Assembly (NCBI GenBank): GCA_947650365.1
Contig: CANTAL010000126.1
Span: 806,001-870,000 of the forward strand
Source of the DNA: Chamaelirium japonicum
Lineage: Eukaryota > Streptophyta > Magnoliopsida > Liliales > Melanthiaceae
DNA: 64,000 nucleotides
Reading direction: 5' to 3'
Shown here: positions 1-12,919 of the stretch, piece after piece
Layout of the letters: each line of letters opens with the position of its first letter
Position numbering within the stretch: position 1 is the stretch's first letter
Translations under genes and position numbers: made by a program
The notes under the pieces: generated by a model
Databases searched by the model: none
What the model was told of the DNA's origin: nothing
What the model saw: only the letters and a program-made list of their open reading frames with translations

Positions 1-1367
1 CTAATTCATTCGCACAAATGTATCCATTCTAATTCATTCGTACGATCCATTCTAATTCATTCGTAAGATCCATTCTAATTCATTCGTACGATCCATTCTA
101 ATTCATTCGTACGATCCATTCTAATTCATTCGCACGAATGTATCCATTCTAGTTCATTCGTACGATCCATTCTAATTCATTCGCACGATACATTCTAATT
201 CATTCGTACGATCCATTCTAATTCATTCATACGATCCATTCTAATTCATTCGTACGATCCATTCTAATTCATTCGCACAAATGTATCCATTCTAATTCAT
301 TCGTACGATCCATTCTAATTCATTCGGTCGAATGTATCCATTCTAATCCATTCGTACGATCCATTCTAATCCATTCGTACGATCCATTCTAATTCATTCG
401 CATGAATGTAACCATTCTAATTCATTCATTTGATCCATTCTAATTCATTCGTACGATCCATTCTAATTCATTCGTCCGATCCATTCTAATTAATTCGCAC
501 GAATGTATCCATTCTAATTCATTCGTATGATCCATTCTAATTCATTCGCACGATCCATTCTAATTCATTCATAGGATCCATTCTAATTGATTCATACGAT
601 CTATTCTAATTCATTCGCTCGAATGTATCCATTCTAATCCATTCGTACGATCCATTCTAATTCATTCGCATGAATGTAAACATTTTAATTCATTCATTTG
701 ATCCATTCTAATTCATTCGTACGATCCATTCTAATTCATTCGTCCGATCAATTCTAATTTATTCGCACGAATGTATCCATTCTAATTCATTCGTACGATC
801 CATTCTAATTCATTCGTACGATCCATTCTAATTCATTCGTAAGATCCATTCTAATTCATTCGTGCGATCCGTTCTAATTCATTCGTACGATCCATTCTAA
901 TTCATTCGCACGAATGTATCCATTCCAGTTCATTCGTACGATCCATTCTAATTCATTCGTACGATCCATTCTGATTCATTCACACGATCCATTCTAAATT
1001 CATTCGTACGATAAATTCTAATTCATTCGCACGAATATATCCATTCTAATTCATTCATACGATCCAGTCTAATTCATTCGTACGATCCATTCTAATTCAC
1101 TCATACGATCCATTCTAATACATTCATACGATCCATTCTAATTCATTTGCACGAATATGTCCATTCTAATTCATTCGTACGATCCATTCTAATTCCTTCG
1201 TACGATCCATTCTAATTCATTCGTATGATCTATTCTAATTCATTCGTACGATCCATTCTAATTCATTCGTACGATCCATTCTAATTCCTTCCTACGATCC
1301 ATTCTAATTCATTCGTACGATCCATTCTAATTCATTCGTACAATCTATTCTAATTCATTCGTACGAA
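1..1367 (-). repeat. Satellite block, minus orientation
   Basis: Units read ATTCTAATTCATTCG then TACGATCC. 28-bp units appear at irregular intervals, for example near 140, 280 and 330. The block ends at the K-type junction near 1366, where CATTCGTACGAATG turns the array around. Confidence 0.93.
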
Positions 1368-1387
1368 TGGATACATTCGTGTGAATG
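1351..1387 (-). repeat. K' junction (minus to plus)
   Basis: AATTCATTCGTACGAATGG followed by a 28-bp unit with GTGTG. The dyad is centred on CGTACG. It is the reverse complement of the K junctions. Confidence 0.8.
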
Positions 1388-2671
1388 AATTAGAATGGAT
1401 CGTACGAATGAGTAAGAATGGATCGTACGAATGAAATAGAATGGATTGCACGAATGAATTAGAATGGATCGTACGAATGAATTAGAATGGATCGTGTGAA
1501 AGAATTAGAATGGATTGTATGAATGAATTAGAATGGATCGTACGAATGAATTAGAATGGATCGTACGAAGGAATTAGAATGGATCGTACGAATGAATTAG
1601 AATGGATCGTACGAATGAATTAGAATAGATCGTACGAATGAATTAGAATGGGTCGTACGAAGGAATTAGAATGGATCGCACGAATGAATTAGAATGGATA
1701 TATTCGTGCAAATGAATTAGAATGGATCGTGTGAATGTATTAGAATGGATCGTATGAGTGAATTAGAATGGTTCGTACGAATGAATTAGAATGGATCGTA
1801 TGAATGAATTAGAATGGATACATTCGTGTGAATGAATTAGAATGGATCGTATGAATGAATTAGAATAGATTTTGTGAATGAATTAGAACTGATCGTACGA
1901 ATGAATTAGAATAGATACATTCGTGCGAATGAATTAGAAAGGATTGTATGAATGAATTAGAATGGATCGTACGAATGAATTAGAATGGATCGTATGAGTG
2001 AATTAGAATGGATACGAAGGAATCAGAATGGATCATACGAAGAAATTAGAATGGATCATACGAATGAAATAGAATGGATCGTACGAAGGAATTAGAATGG
2101 ATCGTACGAAGGAATTAGAATGGATCGTACGAAGGAATTATAATGGATCGTACGAATGAATTAGAATGGATATATTCGTGCAAATGAATTAGAATGGATC
2201 GTATGAAGGAATTAGAATGGATCGTATGAGTGAATTAGAACGGATAGTACTAATGAAGTAGAATGGATCGTATGAATGAATTAGAATGGATACATTCGTG
2301 CGAATGAATTAGAATGGATCGTATGAATGAATTAGAATAGATTGTGCGAATGAATTAGAATGGATCGTACGAATGAATTAGAATGGATACATTCATGCAA
2401 ATGAATTAGAATGGATCGTACGAATGAATTAGAATGGATCGTACAAATGAATTAGAATAGATTGCACGAATGAATAAGAATGGATCATACGAATGAATTA
2501 GAATGGATCGTACGAAGGAATTAGAATGGATCGTACGAATGAATTAGAATGGATCGTACGAAGGAATTAGAATGGATCGTACGAATGAATTAGAATGGAT
2601 CGTACGATTGAATTAGAATGGATCATACGAATGAGTAAGAATGGATCGTATGAATGAATTAGATTGGATCG
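1368..2671 (+). repeat. Satellite block, plus orientation
   Basis: Contains the marker variant GATATATTCGTGCAAATG near 1697 and a series of units with CGAAGG in place of CGAATG (2025-2150). The order of variants closely parallels 14.95-16.08 kb, so this looks like one copy of a segmental duplication at about 13.4 kb offset. Confidence 0.92.
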
Positions 2672-2694
2672 TACGATCCATTCTAATTCATTAG
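2672..2694 (-). repeat. Single inverted unit
   Basis: One unit in minus orientation between plus units, entered through GATCGTACGATCC and left through ATTAGCATGGATCG. The same arrangement is at 16080. Confidence 0.85.
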
Positions 2695-3472
2695 CATGGA
2701 TCGTGCTAATGAATTAGAATGGAATATACGAATGAATTAGAATGGATCGTAGAATGGATCGTACGAATGAATTAGAATGAATTAGAATGGATCGTACGAA
2801 TGAATTAGAATAGATCATAGGAATGAATTAGAATGGATCGTGCAAATGAATTAGAATGGATGCATTCGTGCGAATAAATTAGAATAGATCGTGCGAATGA
2901 ATTAGAATGGATCGTACGAATGAATTAGAATGGATATATTTAAACGAATAAATTAGAATGAATCATACGAATGAATTAGAATGGATCGTACGAAGGAATT
3001 AGAATGGATAGTGCGAATGAATTAGAATCGATCGTACGAATGAATTAGAATGGATCGTACGAATGAATTAGAATGCATCATACGAATGAGTAAGAATGGA
3101 TCGTACGAATGAATTAGAATGGATTGTACGAATGAATTAGAATGGATCGTACGAATAAATTAGAATGGATACATTCGTCCGAATGAATTAGAATGGATCA
3201 TACGAATGAGTAAGAATGGATCGTACGAATGAAATAGAATAGATTGTACGAATTAATTAGAATGGATCCTAGTACGATCCATTCTAATTCATTCGTACGA
3301 TCCATTCTAATTCATTCATACAATTCATTCTAATTCTTTCACACGATCCATTCTAATTCATTCGTACGATCCATTCTAATTCATTCGTGCAATCCATTCT
3401 ATTTCATTCGTACGATCCATTCTTACTCATTCGTACGATCCATTCTAATTCATTCACACAAATGTATCCATT
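2672..3472. repeat. Short alternating satellite blocks
   Basis: Three blocks: a single inverted unit (2672-2694, minus), then plus to about 3271, then minus to about 3472. The second switch has an irregular AATGGATCCTAGTACGATCC joint. The third boundary is a K junction. Confidence 0.9.
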
Positions 3473-3490
3473 CGTACGAATGAATTAGAA
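3451..3490 (+). repeat. K junction (minus to plus)
   Basis: A 28-bp unit in minus orientation (CACACAAATGTATCC) runs into ATTCGTACGAATG and then plus units starting with ATAGATTG. Confidence 0.8.
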
Positions 3491-4911
3491 TAGATTGTAC
3501 GAAAGAATTAGAATGGATCGTACGAACGAATTAGAATGAATCGTACGAAGGAATTAGAATGGATCGTATGAATGAATTAGAATGGATCGTACGAATGAAT
3601 TAGAATAGATCGTACGAATAAATTAGAATGGATCGTACGAAGGAATTAGAATGGATCGTAAGAATGAATTAGAATGGATATATTCGTGCAAATGAACTAG
3701 AATGGATCGTATGAATGTATTAGAATGGATCGTATGAGTGAATTAGAATGGATCGTACGAATGAATTAGAATGGATTGTATGAATGAATTAGAATGGATC
3801 GTATGAATGAATTAGAATGGATCATACGAATTTATTAGAATGGATCGTACGAATGAATTAGAATGGATCGTACGAATGAAATAGAATGGATCGGACGAAT
3901 GAATTAGAATGGATACATTCGTGCGAATGAATTAGAATGGATTGTGCGAATGATTAAGAACAGATCGTACGAATGAATTAGAATGGATCGTACGAATGAA
4001 TTAGGATGGATCGTGCGAATGAATTAGGATGGATCGTGCGAATGAATTAGAATGGATCGTACGAATGAATTAGAATGGATCGTATGAATGAATTAGAATG
4101 GATCGTACGAATGAATTAGAATGGATCGTGCGAATGAATTAGAATGGATCGTACGAATGAATTAGAATGGATCGTGTAAAAGAATTAGAATGGATCGTAC
4201 GAATGAATTAGAATGGATCATGCTAATGAATTAGAATGGATCGTACGAATGAATTAGAATGGATACATTTGTGCGAATGAATTAGAATGGATCGTACGAA
4301 TGAATTAGAATGGATCGTATGAATGAATTAGAATGGATCGTACGAATGAATTAATATGGATCGTGCGAATGAATTAGAATGGATCGTACGAATGAATTAG
4401 AATGGATCGTACGAATGAACCAGAATGGATACATTCGTGCGAATGAATTAGAATAGATCGTACGAATGAATTAGAATGGATCGTACGAATGAATTAGAAT
4501 GGATCTTACGAATGAATTAGAATGGATTGTACGAATGAATTAGAATGGATCGTACGAATGAATTAGAATGGATACATTCGTGCAAATGAATTAGAATGGA
4601 TCAGACGAATGAATTAGAATGGATCGTACGAATGAATTAGAATGGATCGTACGAATGAATTAGAATGGATCGTACGAATAAATTAGAATGGATACATTCA
4701 TCCGAATGAATTAGAATGGATCATACGAATGAGTAAGAATGGATCGTACGAATGAAATAGAATAGATTGTACGAATGAATTAGAATGGATCCTACGAATG
4801 AATTAGAATGGATCGTGTGAAAGAATTAGAATGGATTGTATGAATGAATTAGAATGGATCGTATGAATGAATTAGAATGGATCGTGCGAATGAATTCGAA
4901 TGGATTGTACA
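3473..4911 (+). repeat. Satellite block, plus orientation
   Basis: Follows a K junction and ends at an S module. The last 230 bp are an alpha arm: a 28-bp unit with CATCCG at about 4690, a GAGTAAG unit, an ATAGATTGTACG unit, GGATCCTACG and GTGTGAAAG, in that order. Confidence 0.93.
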
Positions 4912-4916
4912 AATTT
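4856..4916 (+). repeat. S core, alpha left, beta right
   Basis: 61-bp core beginning GGATCGTATG, containing GAATTCGAATGG and ending with TGTACAAATTT where most copies have CGTACGAATTC. The left arm is alpha; the right arm is the beta series in reverse. Confidence 0.85.
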
Positions 4917-5752
4917 ATTCTAATTCATTCATACAATCCATTCAAATTCTTTCACACGATCCATTCTAATTCATTCGTACGTTCCATTCTAATTCATTAG
5001 CACGATCCATGCTAATTCATTCGTTCGATCAATTCTAATTCATTAGCACGATCCATTCTAATTCATTCGTACGATCCATTCTAATTTATTCGCACGATCC
5101 ATTCTAATTCATTCATAGGATCCATTCTAATTCATTCGTACGATCCATTCTAATTCATTCGTACGATCCATTCTAATTCATTCGTACGATCAATTCTAAT
5201 TCATTCGCACGAATGTATCCATTCTAATTCATTCGTACATACGATCCATTCAAATTCATTCGCACGAATGTATCCATTCTAATTCATTTATATAATCCAT
5301 TTTAATTTATTCGTACGATCCATTCTTACTCATTCGTATGATCCATTCTAATTCATTCGCACGAATGTATCCATTCTAATTCATTCGTACGATCCATTCT
5401 AATTCATTCGCACAATCCATTCTATTTCATTCGTACGATCCATTCTTACTCATTCGTACAATCCATTCTAATTCCTTCGTACGATCCATTCTATTTCATT
5501 CGTATGATCCATTCTAATTCCTTCGTACGATCCATTCTAATTCCTTCGTATCTATTCTAATTCACTAAAACGATCCATTCTAATTCATTCGTACGATCCA
5601 TTCTAATTCATTTGCACGAATATATCCATTCTAATTCATTCGCACGATCTATTCTAATTCATTCGCACGATCCATTCTAATTAATTCGTACGATCGTGCT
5701 AGTGAATTAGAATGGATCGTACGAATGAATTAGACTGGATACATTCGTGCGA
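4912..5752. repeat. Satellite block, minus orientation, with a short plus insert
   Basis: Minus orientation from 4912 to about 5694, opening with a beta arm (ATTAGCACG, CATGCTAATTC, TTCGATCAATTC at 4998-5050). A two-unit plus segment occupies about 5695-5752 and includes one 28-bp unit. Confidence 0.9.
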
Positions 5753-6595
5753 ATCCATTCTATTTCATTCGTACGATCCATTCTAATTCATTCGTACGAT
5801 CCATTCTCACTCATTCGTACGATTCATTCTAATTCATTCATACGATCCATTCTAATTCATTCGTACGATCCATTCTAATTCATTCGTACAATCCATTCTA
5901 ATTCTTTCACACGATTCATTCTAATTCATTCGTACGATCCATTCTAATTCATTCGTACGATTCATTCTAATTCATTTGCACGATCCATTCTACTTCATTT
6001 GTATGATCCATTCCAAGATTCATTCCAATTCATTCGTACGATCCATTCCAATTCATTCGTACGATCCATTCTAATTCATTCGTACGATCCATTCTAATTC
6101 ATTCGTACGATCCATTCTAATTCCTTCGTACGATCCATTCTAATTCCTTCCATTCTAATTCATTCGTACGAACCATTCTAATTCATTCGCACGATCCATT
6201 CTAATTCATTCATACGATCCATTCTAATTTATTCGTATGATCCATTCTAATTCATTCGTACGATCCATTCTAATTCCTTCGTACGATCCATTCTAATTCC
6301 TTCGTACGATCCATTCGACTTCCTTTGTACGATCCATTCTAATTCCTTCGTACGATCCATTCTAATTCATTCATACGATCCAATCTAATTCATTCCTTCG
6401 ATCCATCTTAACTCATTCGCACGATCCATTCTAATTCATCCGCATGATCTATTCTAATTCATTCGTACGATCCATTCTAATTCCTTCGTACGATCCATTC
6501 TAATTCATTCGCACGATCCATTCTAATTCATTCATACGATCCAATCTAATTCATTCATACGATCCATTCTAATTCATTCGTATGATCCATTCTAA
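5753..6595 (-). repeat. Satellite block, minus orientation
   Basis: Mostly 23-bp units; several carry CTTCG in place of ATTCG. Irregular short units occur near 6010 and 6148, where a partial unit has been lost or gained. Confidence 0.92.
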
Positions 6596-6703
6596 TAAGA
6601 ATGGATCGTGCGAATGAATTAGAATGGATCGTACAAATTAATTAGAATAGATTATGCGAATGAATTAGAATGGATCGTGCGAATGAATTAGAATAGATCG
6701 TAC
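6596..6703 (+). repeat. Short plus satellite block
   Basis: About five plus units between two minus blocks. The right joint reads CGTACGGTACGATCC, a CGTACG core with a small duplication. Confidence 0.88.
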
Positions 6704-8057
6704 GGTACGATCCATTCTAATTCATTCGCACGATCCATTCTAATTCATTCATACGATCCAATCTAATTCATTCATACGATCCATTCGTATGATCCATTCT
6801 AATTCATTCGTACAATCCATTCTTATTCATTCGTACAATCCATTCTATTTCATTCGTACGATCGATTCTAATTCATTCGTACAATCCATTCTAATTCATT
6901 CGTACGATCCATTCTACGATCCATTCTAATTCATTCGTATATTTCATTCTAATTCATTTGCACGATCCATGCTAATGAATTAGAATGGATCGTACGATCC
7001 AATCTAATTCATTCATACGATCCATTCTTACTCATTCGTATGATCCATTCTAATTCAATCGTACGATGTATTCTAATTCCTTCGTATGATCCATTCTAAT
7101 TCATTCGTACGATCCATTCTAATTCCTTTGTACGATCCATTCTAATTCATTCGTACGATCCATTCTAATTCATTCGCGCAATCTATTCTAATTCATTCGT
7201 ACGATCCATTCTAATAAATTCGTACGATCCATTCTAATTCATTCATACAATCCATTCTAATTTATTCGCACGAATGTATCCATTCTAATTCATTCGTACG
7301 ATCCATTCTAATTCATTCGCACAATCTATTCTAATTCATTCATACGATCCATTCTAGTTCATTCGCACGAATGTATCCATTCTAATTCATTCATGCGATC
7401 CATTCTACTTCATTCGTATTATCCGTTCTAATTCACTCATACGATCCATTCTAATTCATTCATACGATCCATTCTAATTCATTTGCACGAATATATCCAT
7501 TCTAATTCATTCGTACGATCCATTCTAATTCCTTCGTACGATCCATTCTAATTCCTTCGTACGATCCATTCTATTTCATTCGTATGATCCATTCTAATTC
7601 CTTCGTACGATCCATTCTAATTCATTCGCACGAATGTATCCATTCTAATTCATTCGTACGATCAGTTCTAATTCATTCACAAAATCTATTCTAATTCATT
7701 CATACGATCCATTCTAATTCATTCACACGAATGTATCCATTCTAATTCATTCATACGATCCATTCTAATTCATTCGTACGATCCATTCTAATTCACTCAT
7801 ACGATCCATTCTAATACATTCATACGATCCATTCTAATTCATTTGCACGAATATATCCATTCTAATTCATTCGTACGATCCATTCTAATTCCTTCGTACG
7901 ATCCATTCTAATTCATTCGTATGATCTATTCTAATTCATTCGTACGATCCATTCTAATTCATTCGTACGATCCATTCTAATTCCTTCGTACGATCCATTC
8001 TAATTCATTCGTACGATCCATTCTAATTCATTCGTACAATCTATTCTAATTCATTCT
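6704..8057 (-). repeat. Satellite block, minus orientation
   Basis: Contains a 13-bp partial unit at about 6908 and a single flipped unit at 6971-6996. The order of variants from 6.90 to 7.2 kb is repeated at 20.43-20.75 kb. Ends at a K' junction in which CTTAAG replaces CGTACG. Confidence 0.92.
6971..6996 (+). repeat. Single flipped unit in a minus block
   Basis: GCTAATGAATTAGAATGG lies between CACGATCCAT and CGTACGATCC. The same flip is at 20496, offset 13525 bp. Confidence 0.83.
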
Positions 8058-8083
8058 TAAGAATGGATACATTCGTGTGAATG
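8047..8083 (-). repeat. K' junction with CTTAAG core
   Basis: Same layout as at 1351 but the central CGTACG is replaced by CTTAAG, which is also palindromic. Confidence 0.75.
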
Positions 8084-8829
8084 AATTAGAATGGATCGTA
8101 CGAATAAGTAAGAATGGATCGTAAGAATGAAATAGAATGGATTGCACGAATGAATTAGAATGGACCGTACGAATGAATTAGAATGGATCGTGTGAAAGAA
8201 TTAGAATGGATTGTATGAATGAATTAGATTGGATCGTATGAATGAATTAGAATGGATCATACGAATGAATTAGAATGGATCATACGAATGAATTAGAATG
8301 GATACATTCGTGCGAATGAATTAGAATGGATCATACGAATGAGTAAGAATGGATCGTACGAATGAAATAGAATGGATTGTACGAATGAATTAGAATGGAT
8401 CATACGAATGAATTAGAATAGATTGTATGAATGAATTGGAATGTATCCATTCTAATTGATACGTACGATCCATTGTATTTCATTCGTACGATCCATCCTA
8501 ATTCATTCATACGATCCATTTTAATTCATTCATACAATCCATTCTAATTCTTTCACACGATCCATTCTAATTCATTCGTACAATCCATTCTATTTTATTC
8601 GTACGATCCATTCTTACTCATTCGTACGATCCATTCTAATTCAATCCATTCTAATACTTTCACACGATCCATTCTAATTCATTCATACGATCCATTCTAA
8701 TTCATTCGTATGATCCATTGTAATTCCTTCATACGATCCATTCTATTTCATTCATACGATGCATTCTTACTCATTCGTATGATCCATTCTAATTCATTTG
8801 CACGAATATATCCATTCTAATTCATTCGT
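8058..8829. repeat. Paired satellite blocks, plus then minus
   Basis: Plus from 8058 to about 8441 and minus from about 8442 to 8829. The first joint is GAATTGGAATGTATCCATTC and has no CGTACG core. The second is a clean CATTCGTACGAATG palindrome. Confidence 0.9.
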
Positions 8830-10392
8830 ACGAATGAAATAGAATGGATTGTACGAATGAATTAGAATGGATCGTACAAAAGAATTAGAATGGATACATT
8901 CGTGCGAATGAATTAGAATGGATCGTATGAATGAAATAGAATGGATCGTACGAATGAATTAGAATGGATCGTATGAATGAATTAGAATAGATTGTGCAAA
9001 TGAATTAGAATGGATCGTAAGAATGAATTAATGAATTAGAATGGATCGTACGAAGGAATAAGAATGGATTGTACGAATGAATTAGAATGGATCATACGAA
9101 TGAATTAGAATGGATACATTCGTGCGAATGAACTAGAATGGATCGTGCGAATGAATTCGAATGGTTCATGCGAATGAATTAGAATGGATTGTATGAATGA
9201 ATTAGAATGGATCGTCTGAATGAATTAGAATGGATCGTACGAATGAATTAGAATGGATCGTACGAATGAATTAGAATGGATACATTCGTGCGAATGAATT
9301 AGAATGGATCATACAAATGAGTAAGAATGGATCGTATGAATGAAATAGAATGGATTGTACGAATGAATTAGAATGGATCGTACGAATGAATTAGAATGGA
9401 TCGTGTGAAAGAATTAGAATGGATTGTATGAATGAATTAGAATGGATCGTACGAATGAATTAGAATAGATACAATCGTGCGAATGAATTAGAATGGATCA
9501 TACGAATGAGTAAGAATGGATCGTACGAATGAAATAGAATGGATTGTACGAATGAATTAGAATGGATCGTGCGAATGAATTTGAATGGATCGTACGAATG
9601 AATTAGAATGGATCGTGCTAATGAATTAGAATTGATCGTACGAATCAAATAGAATGGATTATACGAATGATTTAGAATGGATCGTACGAATGAATTAAAA
9701 TGGATCGTACGAATGATTTAGAATGGATACATTCGTGCGAATGAATTAGAATGGATCATACGAATGAGTAAGAATGGATCGTACGAATGAAATAGAATGG
9801 ATTGTACGAATTAATTAGAATGGATTCGTACGAATGAATTAGAATGGATACATTGGTGCGAATGAATTAGAATGGATCGTACCAATGAGTAAGAATGGAT
9901 CGTACGAATGAAATAGAATGGATTGTGCGAATGAATTAGAATGGATCGTACGAATGAATTAGAATGGATCGTGTGAAAGAATTAGAATGGATTGTATGAA
10001 TGAATTAGAATAGATCGTATGAATGAATTAGAATGGATCGTACGAATGAATTAGAATGGATCGTACGAATGAATTAGAATGGATCGTACGAATGAATTAG
10101 AATAGATACATTCGTGCGAATGAATTAGAATGCATACATTCGTGCGAAATAATTAGAATAGATCGTATGAATGAATTAGAATGGATCCTATGAATGAATT
10201 AGAATGGATCGTGCGAATGAATTAGAATGGATCGTACGAATGAATTAGAATGGATCGTGCTAATGAATTAGAATTGATCGAACGAATGAATTAGCATGGA
10301 TCGTGCTAATGAATTAGAATGGAACGTAAGATTGAATTAGAATGGATCGTGTGAAAGAATTAGAATGGATTGTATAAATGAATTAGAATGAA
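8830..10392 (+). repeat. Satellite block, plus orientation
   Basis: The stretch 9496-10320 is repeated at 43473-44297 with a constant offset of 33977 bp. The block ends with a beta arm (GTGCTAATG at about 10257, GATCGAACG at 10276, TAGCATGG at about 10301) leading into an S' module. Confidence 0.93.
9496..10320 (+). repeat. Dispersed duplication, copy 1
   Basis: Rare variants GATCATACG (9496), TTGAATGG (9581), GATTCGTACG (9823) and GATCGAACG (10276) all recur 33977 bp downstream with no net length change. Confidence 0.88.
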
Positions 10393-10450
10393 TTCGTACG
10401 ATCCATTCGAATTCATTCGCACGATCCATTCTAATTCATTCATACGATCC
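10390..10450 (-). repeat. S core inverted (S'), beta left, alpha right
   Basis: The 61-bp core read in reverse, starting GAATTCGTACG and ending CATACGATCC. Left arm beta; right arm is an alpha arm with one deletion. This is the mirror image of the module at 4856. Confidence 0.85.
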
Positions 10451-10798
10451 ATTCTAATTCATTCACACGATCCATTCTAATTCGTTCGTAGGATCCATTC
10501 TAATTCATTCGTACAATCTATTCTATTTCATTTGTACGATCCATTCTTACTCATTCGTATGATCCATTCTAATTCATTCGGACGAATGTATCCATTCTAA
10601 TTTATTCGTACGATCCATTATAATTCATTCGTACGATCCATTCTAATTCATTCGTACGATCCATTCTTACTCATTCATATGATCCATTCTAATTCATTCG
10701 TACGATCCATTCTAATTCATTCGTACGATCCATTCTAATTCATTCGCACAATCTATTCTAATTCATTCGTTTGATCCATTCTAATTCATTCGTACGAT
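10393..10798 (-). repeat. Satellite block, minus orientation
   Basis: Follows the S' module and carries a partly deleted alpha arm in minus orientation (GTAGGATCC, TTACTCATTCG, a GGACG-type 28-bp unit). It ends at an irregular GATCATACGAATG joint. Confidence 0.9.
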
Positions 10799-11667
10799 CA
10801 TACGAATGAATTAGAATGGATCGTATGGAATGAATTAGAATGGATTGTATGAATGAATTAGAATGAAACGTATGAATGAATTAGAATGGATCGTACAAAT
10901 GAATTAGAATGGATCATACGAATGAAATTGAAACGATCGTACGAATGAAATCGAATGGATCGTACGGAATGAATTAGAATGGATACATTCGTGTGAATGA
11001 ATTAGAATGGATCATACGAATGAGTAAGAATGGATCGTACGAATGAAATAGAATGGATTGTACGAATGAATTAGAATGGATCATACAAATAAATTAGAAT
11101 GGATCATACGAATGAATTAGAATGGATCATACAAATGAGTAAGAATGGATCGTACAAATGAAATAGAATGGATTGTACGAATGAATTAGAATGGATCGTA
11201 CGAATAAATTAGAATGGATCGTGTGAAAGAATTAGAATGCATTGTATGAATGAATTAGAATGGATCGTATGAATGAATTAGAATGGATCGTGCGAATGAA
11301 TTCGAATGGATCGCATGATCCATTCGAATAGAATGGATCGTATGAATAAATTAGAATGGATCGGGCGAATGAATTAGAATGGATTGTAGGAATGAATTAG
11401 AATGGATCGTATGAATGAATTAGAATGGATCGTATGAATGAATTAGAATGGATCGTGCGAATGAATTAGAATGGATCGTACGAATGAATTAGAATGGATC
11501 GTACGAATGAATTAGAATGGATCATACGAATGAATTAGAATGGATCAAACGAATGAGTAAGAATGGATCGTACGAATGAAATAGAATGGATTGTACGAAT
11601 GAATTAGAATGGATACATTCATGCGAATGAATTAGAATGGATCGGACGATTGAATTAGAATGGATCG
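10799..11667 (+). repeat. Satellite block, plus orientation
   Basis: Two units carry an extra G (GGAATGAATT) near 10827 and 10966. A 28-bp palindrome lies at 11301-11328. The block ends at GATCGTACGATCC, a perfect R-to-L palindromic joint. Confidence 0.92.
11301..11328. repeat. 28-bp palindrome next to an S-like core
   Basis: TTCGAATGGATCG and its near reverse complement flank a 2-nt centre (one mismatch). It follows an S-like core, yet the array stays in plus orientation. Confidence 0.8.
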
Positions 11668-12512
11668 TACGATCCATTCTAATACATTTGTATGATTCAT
11701 GCTAATTCATTCGCACGATCCATTCTAATGCATTCGTATGATCCATTCTAATTCGTTCGTATGATCCCTTCTAATTCATTCGTACGATCCATTCTAATTC
11801 GTTCGTACGATCCATTCTAATTCATTCGCACGATCCATTCTAATTCATTCATACGATCCATTCAAATTCATTCATACGATCCATTCTAATTCATTCCTAC
11901 AATCCATTCTAATTCATTCGCCCGATCCATTCTAATTCATTCATACGATCCATTCTATTCGAATGGATCATGCGATCCATTCGAATTCATTCGCACGATC
12001 CATTCTAATTCATTCATACGATCCATTCTAATTCATTCATACAATGCATTCTAATTCTTTCACACGATCCATTCTAATTCATTCGTACGATCCATTCTAA
12101 TTCATTCGTACAATCCATTCTATTTCATTTGTATGATCCATTCTTACTCATTCGTATGATCCATTCTAATTCATTCGTATGATCCATTCTAATTTATTTG
12201 TACGATCCATTCTAATTCATTTGTACAATCCATTCTATTTCATTTGTACGATCCGTTCTTACTCATTCGTATGATCCATTCTAATTCATTCGCACGAATG
12301 TATCCATTCTAATTCATTCATACAATCCATTCTAATTCATTCCGTACGATCCATTCTATTTCATTCGTATGATCGTTTCTATTTCATTCGTATGATCCAT
12401 TCTAATTCATTCGTACGATCCATTCTAATTCATTCATACGATCCATTCTAATTCATTCATACAATTCATTCTAATTCATTCCGTACGATCCATTCTAATT
12501 CATTCGTACGAT
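11668..12512 (-). repeat. Satellite block, minus orientation
   Basis: Includes the reverse-complement copy of the 11301 palindrome at 11958-11985, so this block partly mirrors the previous plus block. It ends at an M junction. Confidence 0.92.
11958..11985. repeat. Inverted copy of the 11301 palindrome
   Basis: Reverse complement of the 11301 element, followed by an S' sequence. This shows a local inverted duplication about 0.65 kb apart. Confidence 0.8.
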
Positions 12513-12522
12513 CGTACGAATG
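12501..12522. repeat. M junction, 22-bp palindrome
   Basis: A perfect palindrome with two CGTACG cores sharing GATC: CGTACGATCGTACG flanked by CATT and AATG. It is preceded by a unit with an extra C (TTCCGTACG). It turns minus to plus. Confidence 0.82.
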
Positions 12523-12914
12523 AATTAGAATGGATCAAACGAATGAATTAGAATAGATTGTGCGAATGAATTAGAATGGATCGTACGAATGAATTAGAAT
12601 GGATCATATGAATGAATTAGAATGGATCATACGAATGAGTAAGAATGAATCGTACGAATGAATTAGAATGGATCGTGCGAATGAATTAGAATGGATCGTA
12701 CGAATAAATTAGAATGGATACATTCGTCCGAATGAATTAGAATGGATCATACGAATGAGTAAGAATGGATCGTACAAATGAAATAGAATAGATTGTACGG
12801 ATGAATTAGAATGGATCCTACGAATGAATTAGAATGGATCGTGTGAATGAATTAGAATGGATCGTATGAATGAATTAGAATGGATCGTGCGAATGAATTC
12901 GAAAGGATCGTACG
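12513..12914 (+). repeat. Satellite block, plus orientation
   Basis: Bounded by an M junction on the left and an S module on the right. It contains an alpha arm in which the unit after GTGTGAA has been deleted. Confidence 0.91.
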
Positions 12915-12919
12915 AATTC
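12859..12919 (+). repeat. S core, alpha left, beta right
   Basis: Standard S core with GAAAGG in place of GAATGG. The alpha arm lacks the unit that normally follows GTGTGAA. Confidence 0.84.

Noticed and set aside
9460..9648. Open frame of 62 codons on the minus strand made of NSF/HSYDPF repeats
   Set aside because: It is a translation of satellite units. Repeated frames of this kind arise when 23- and 28-bp units alternate or a stop is mutated, and no start context or domain is present.
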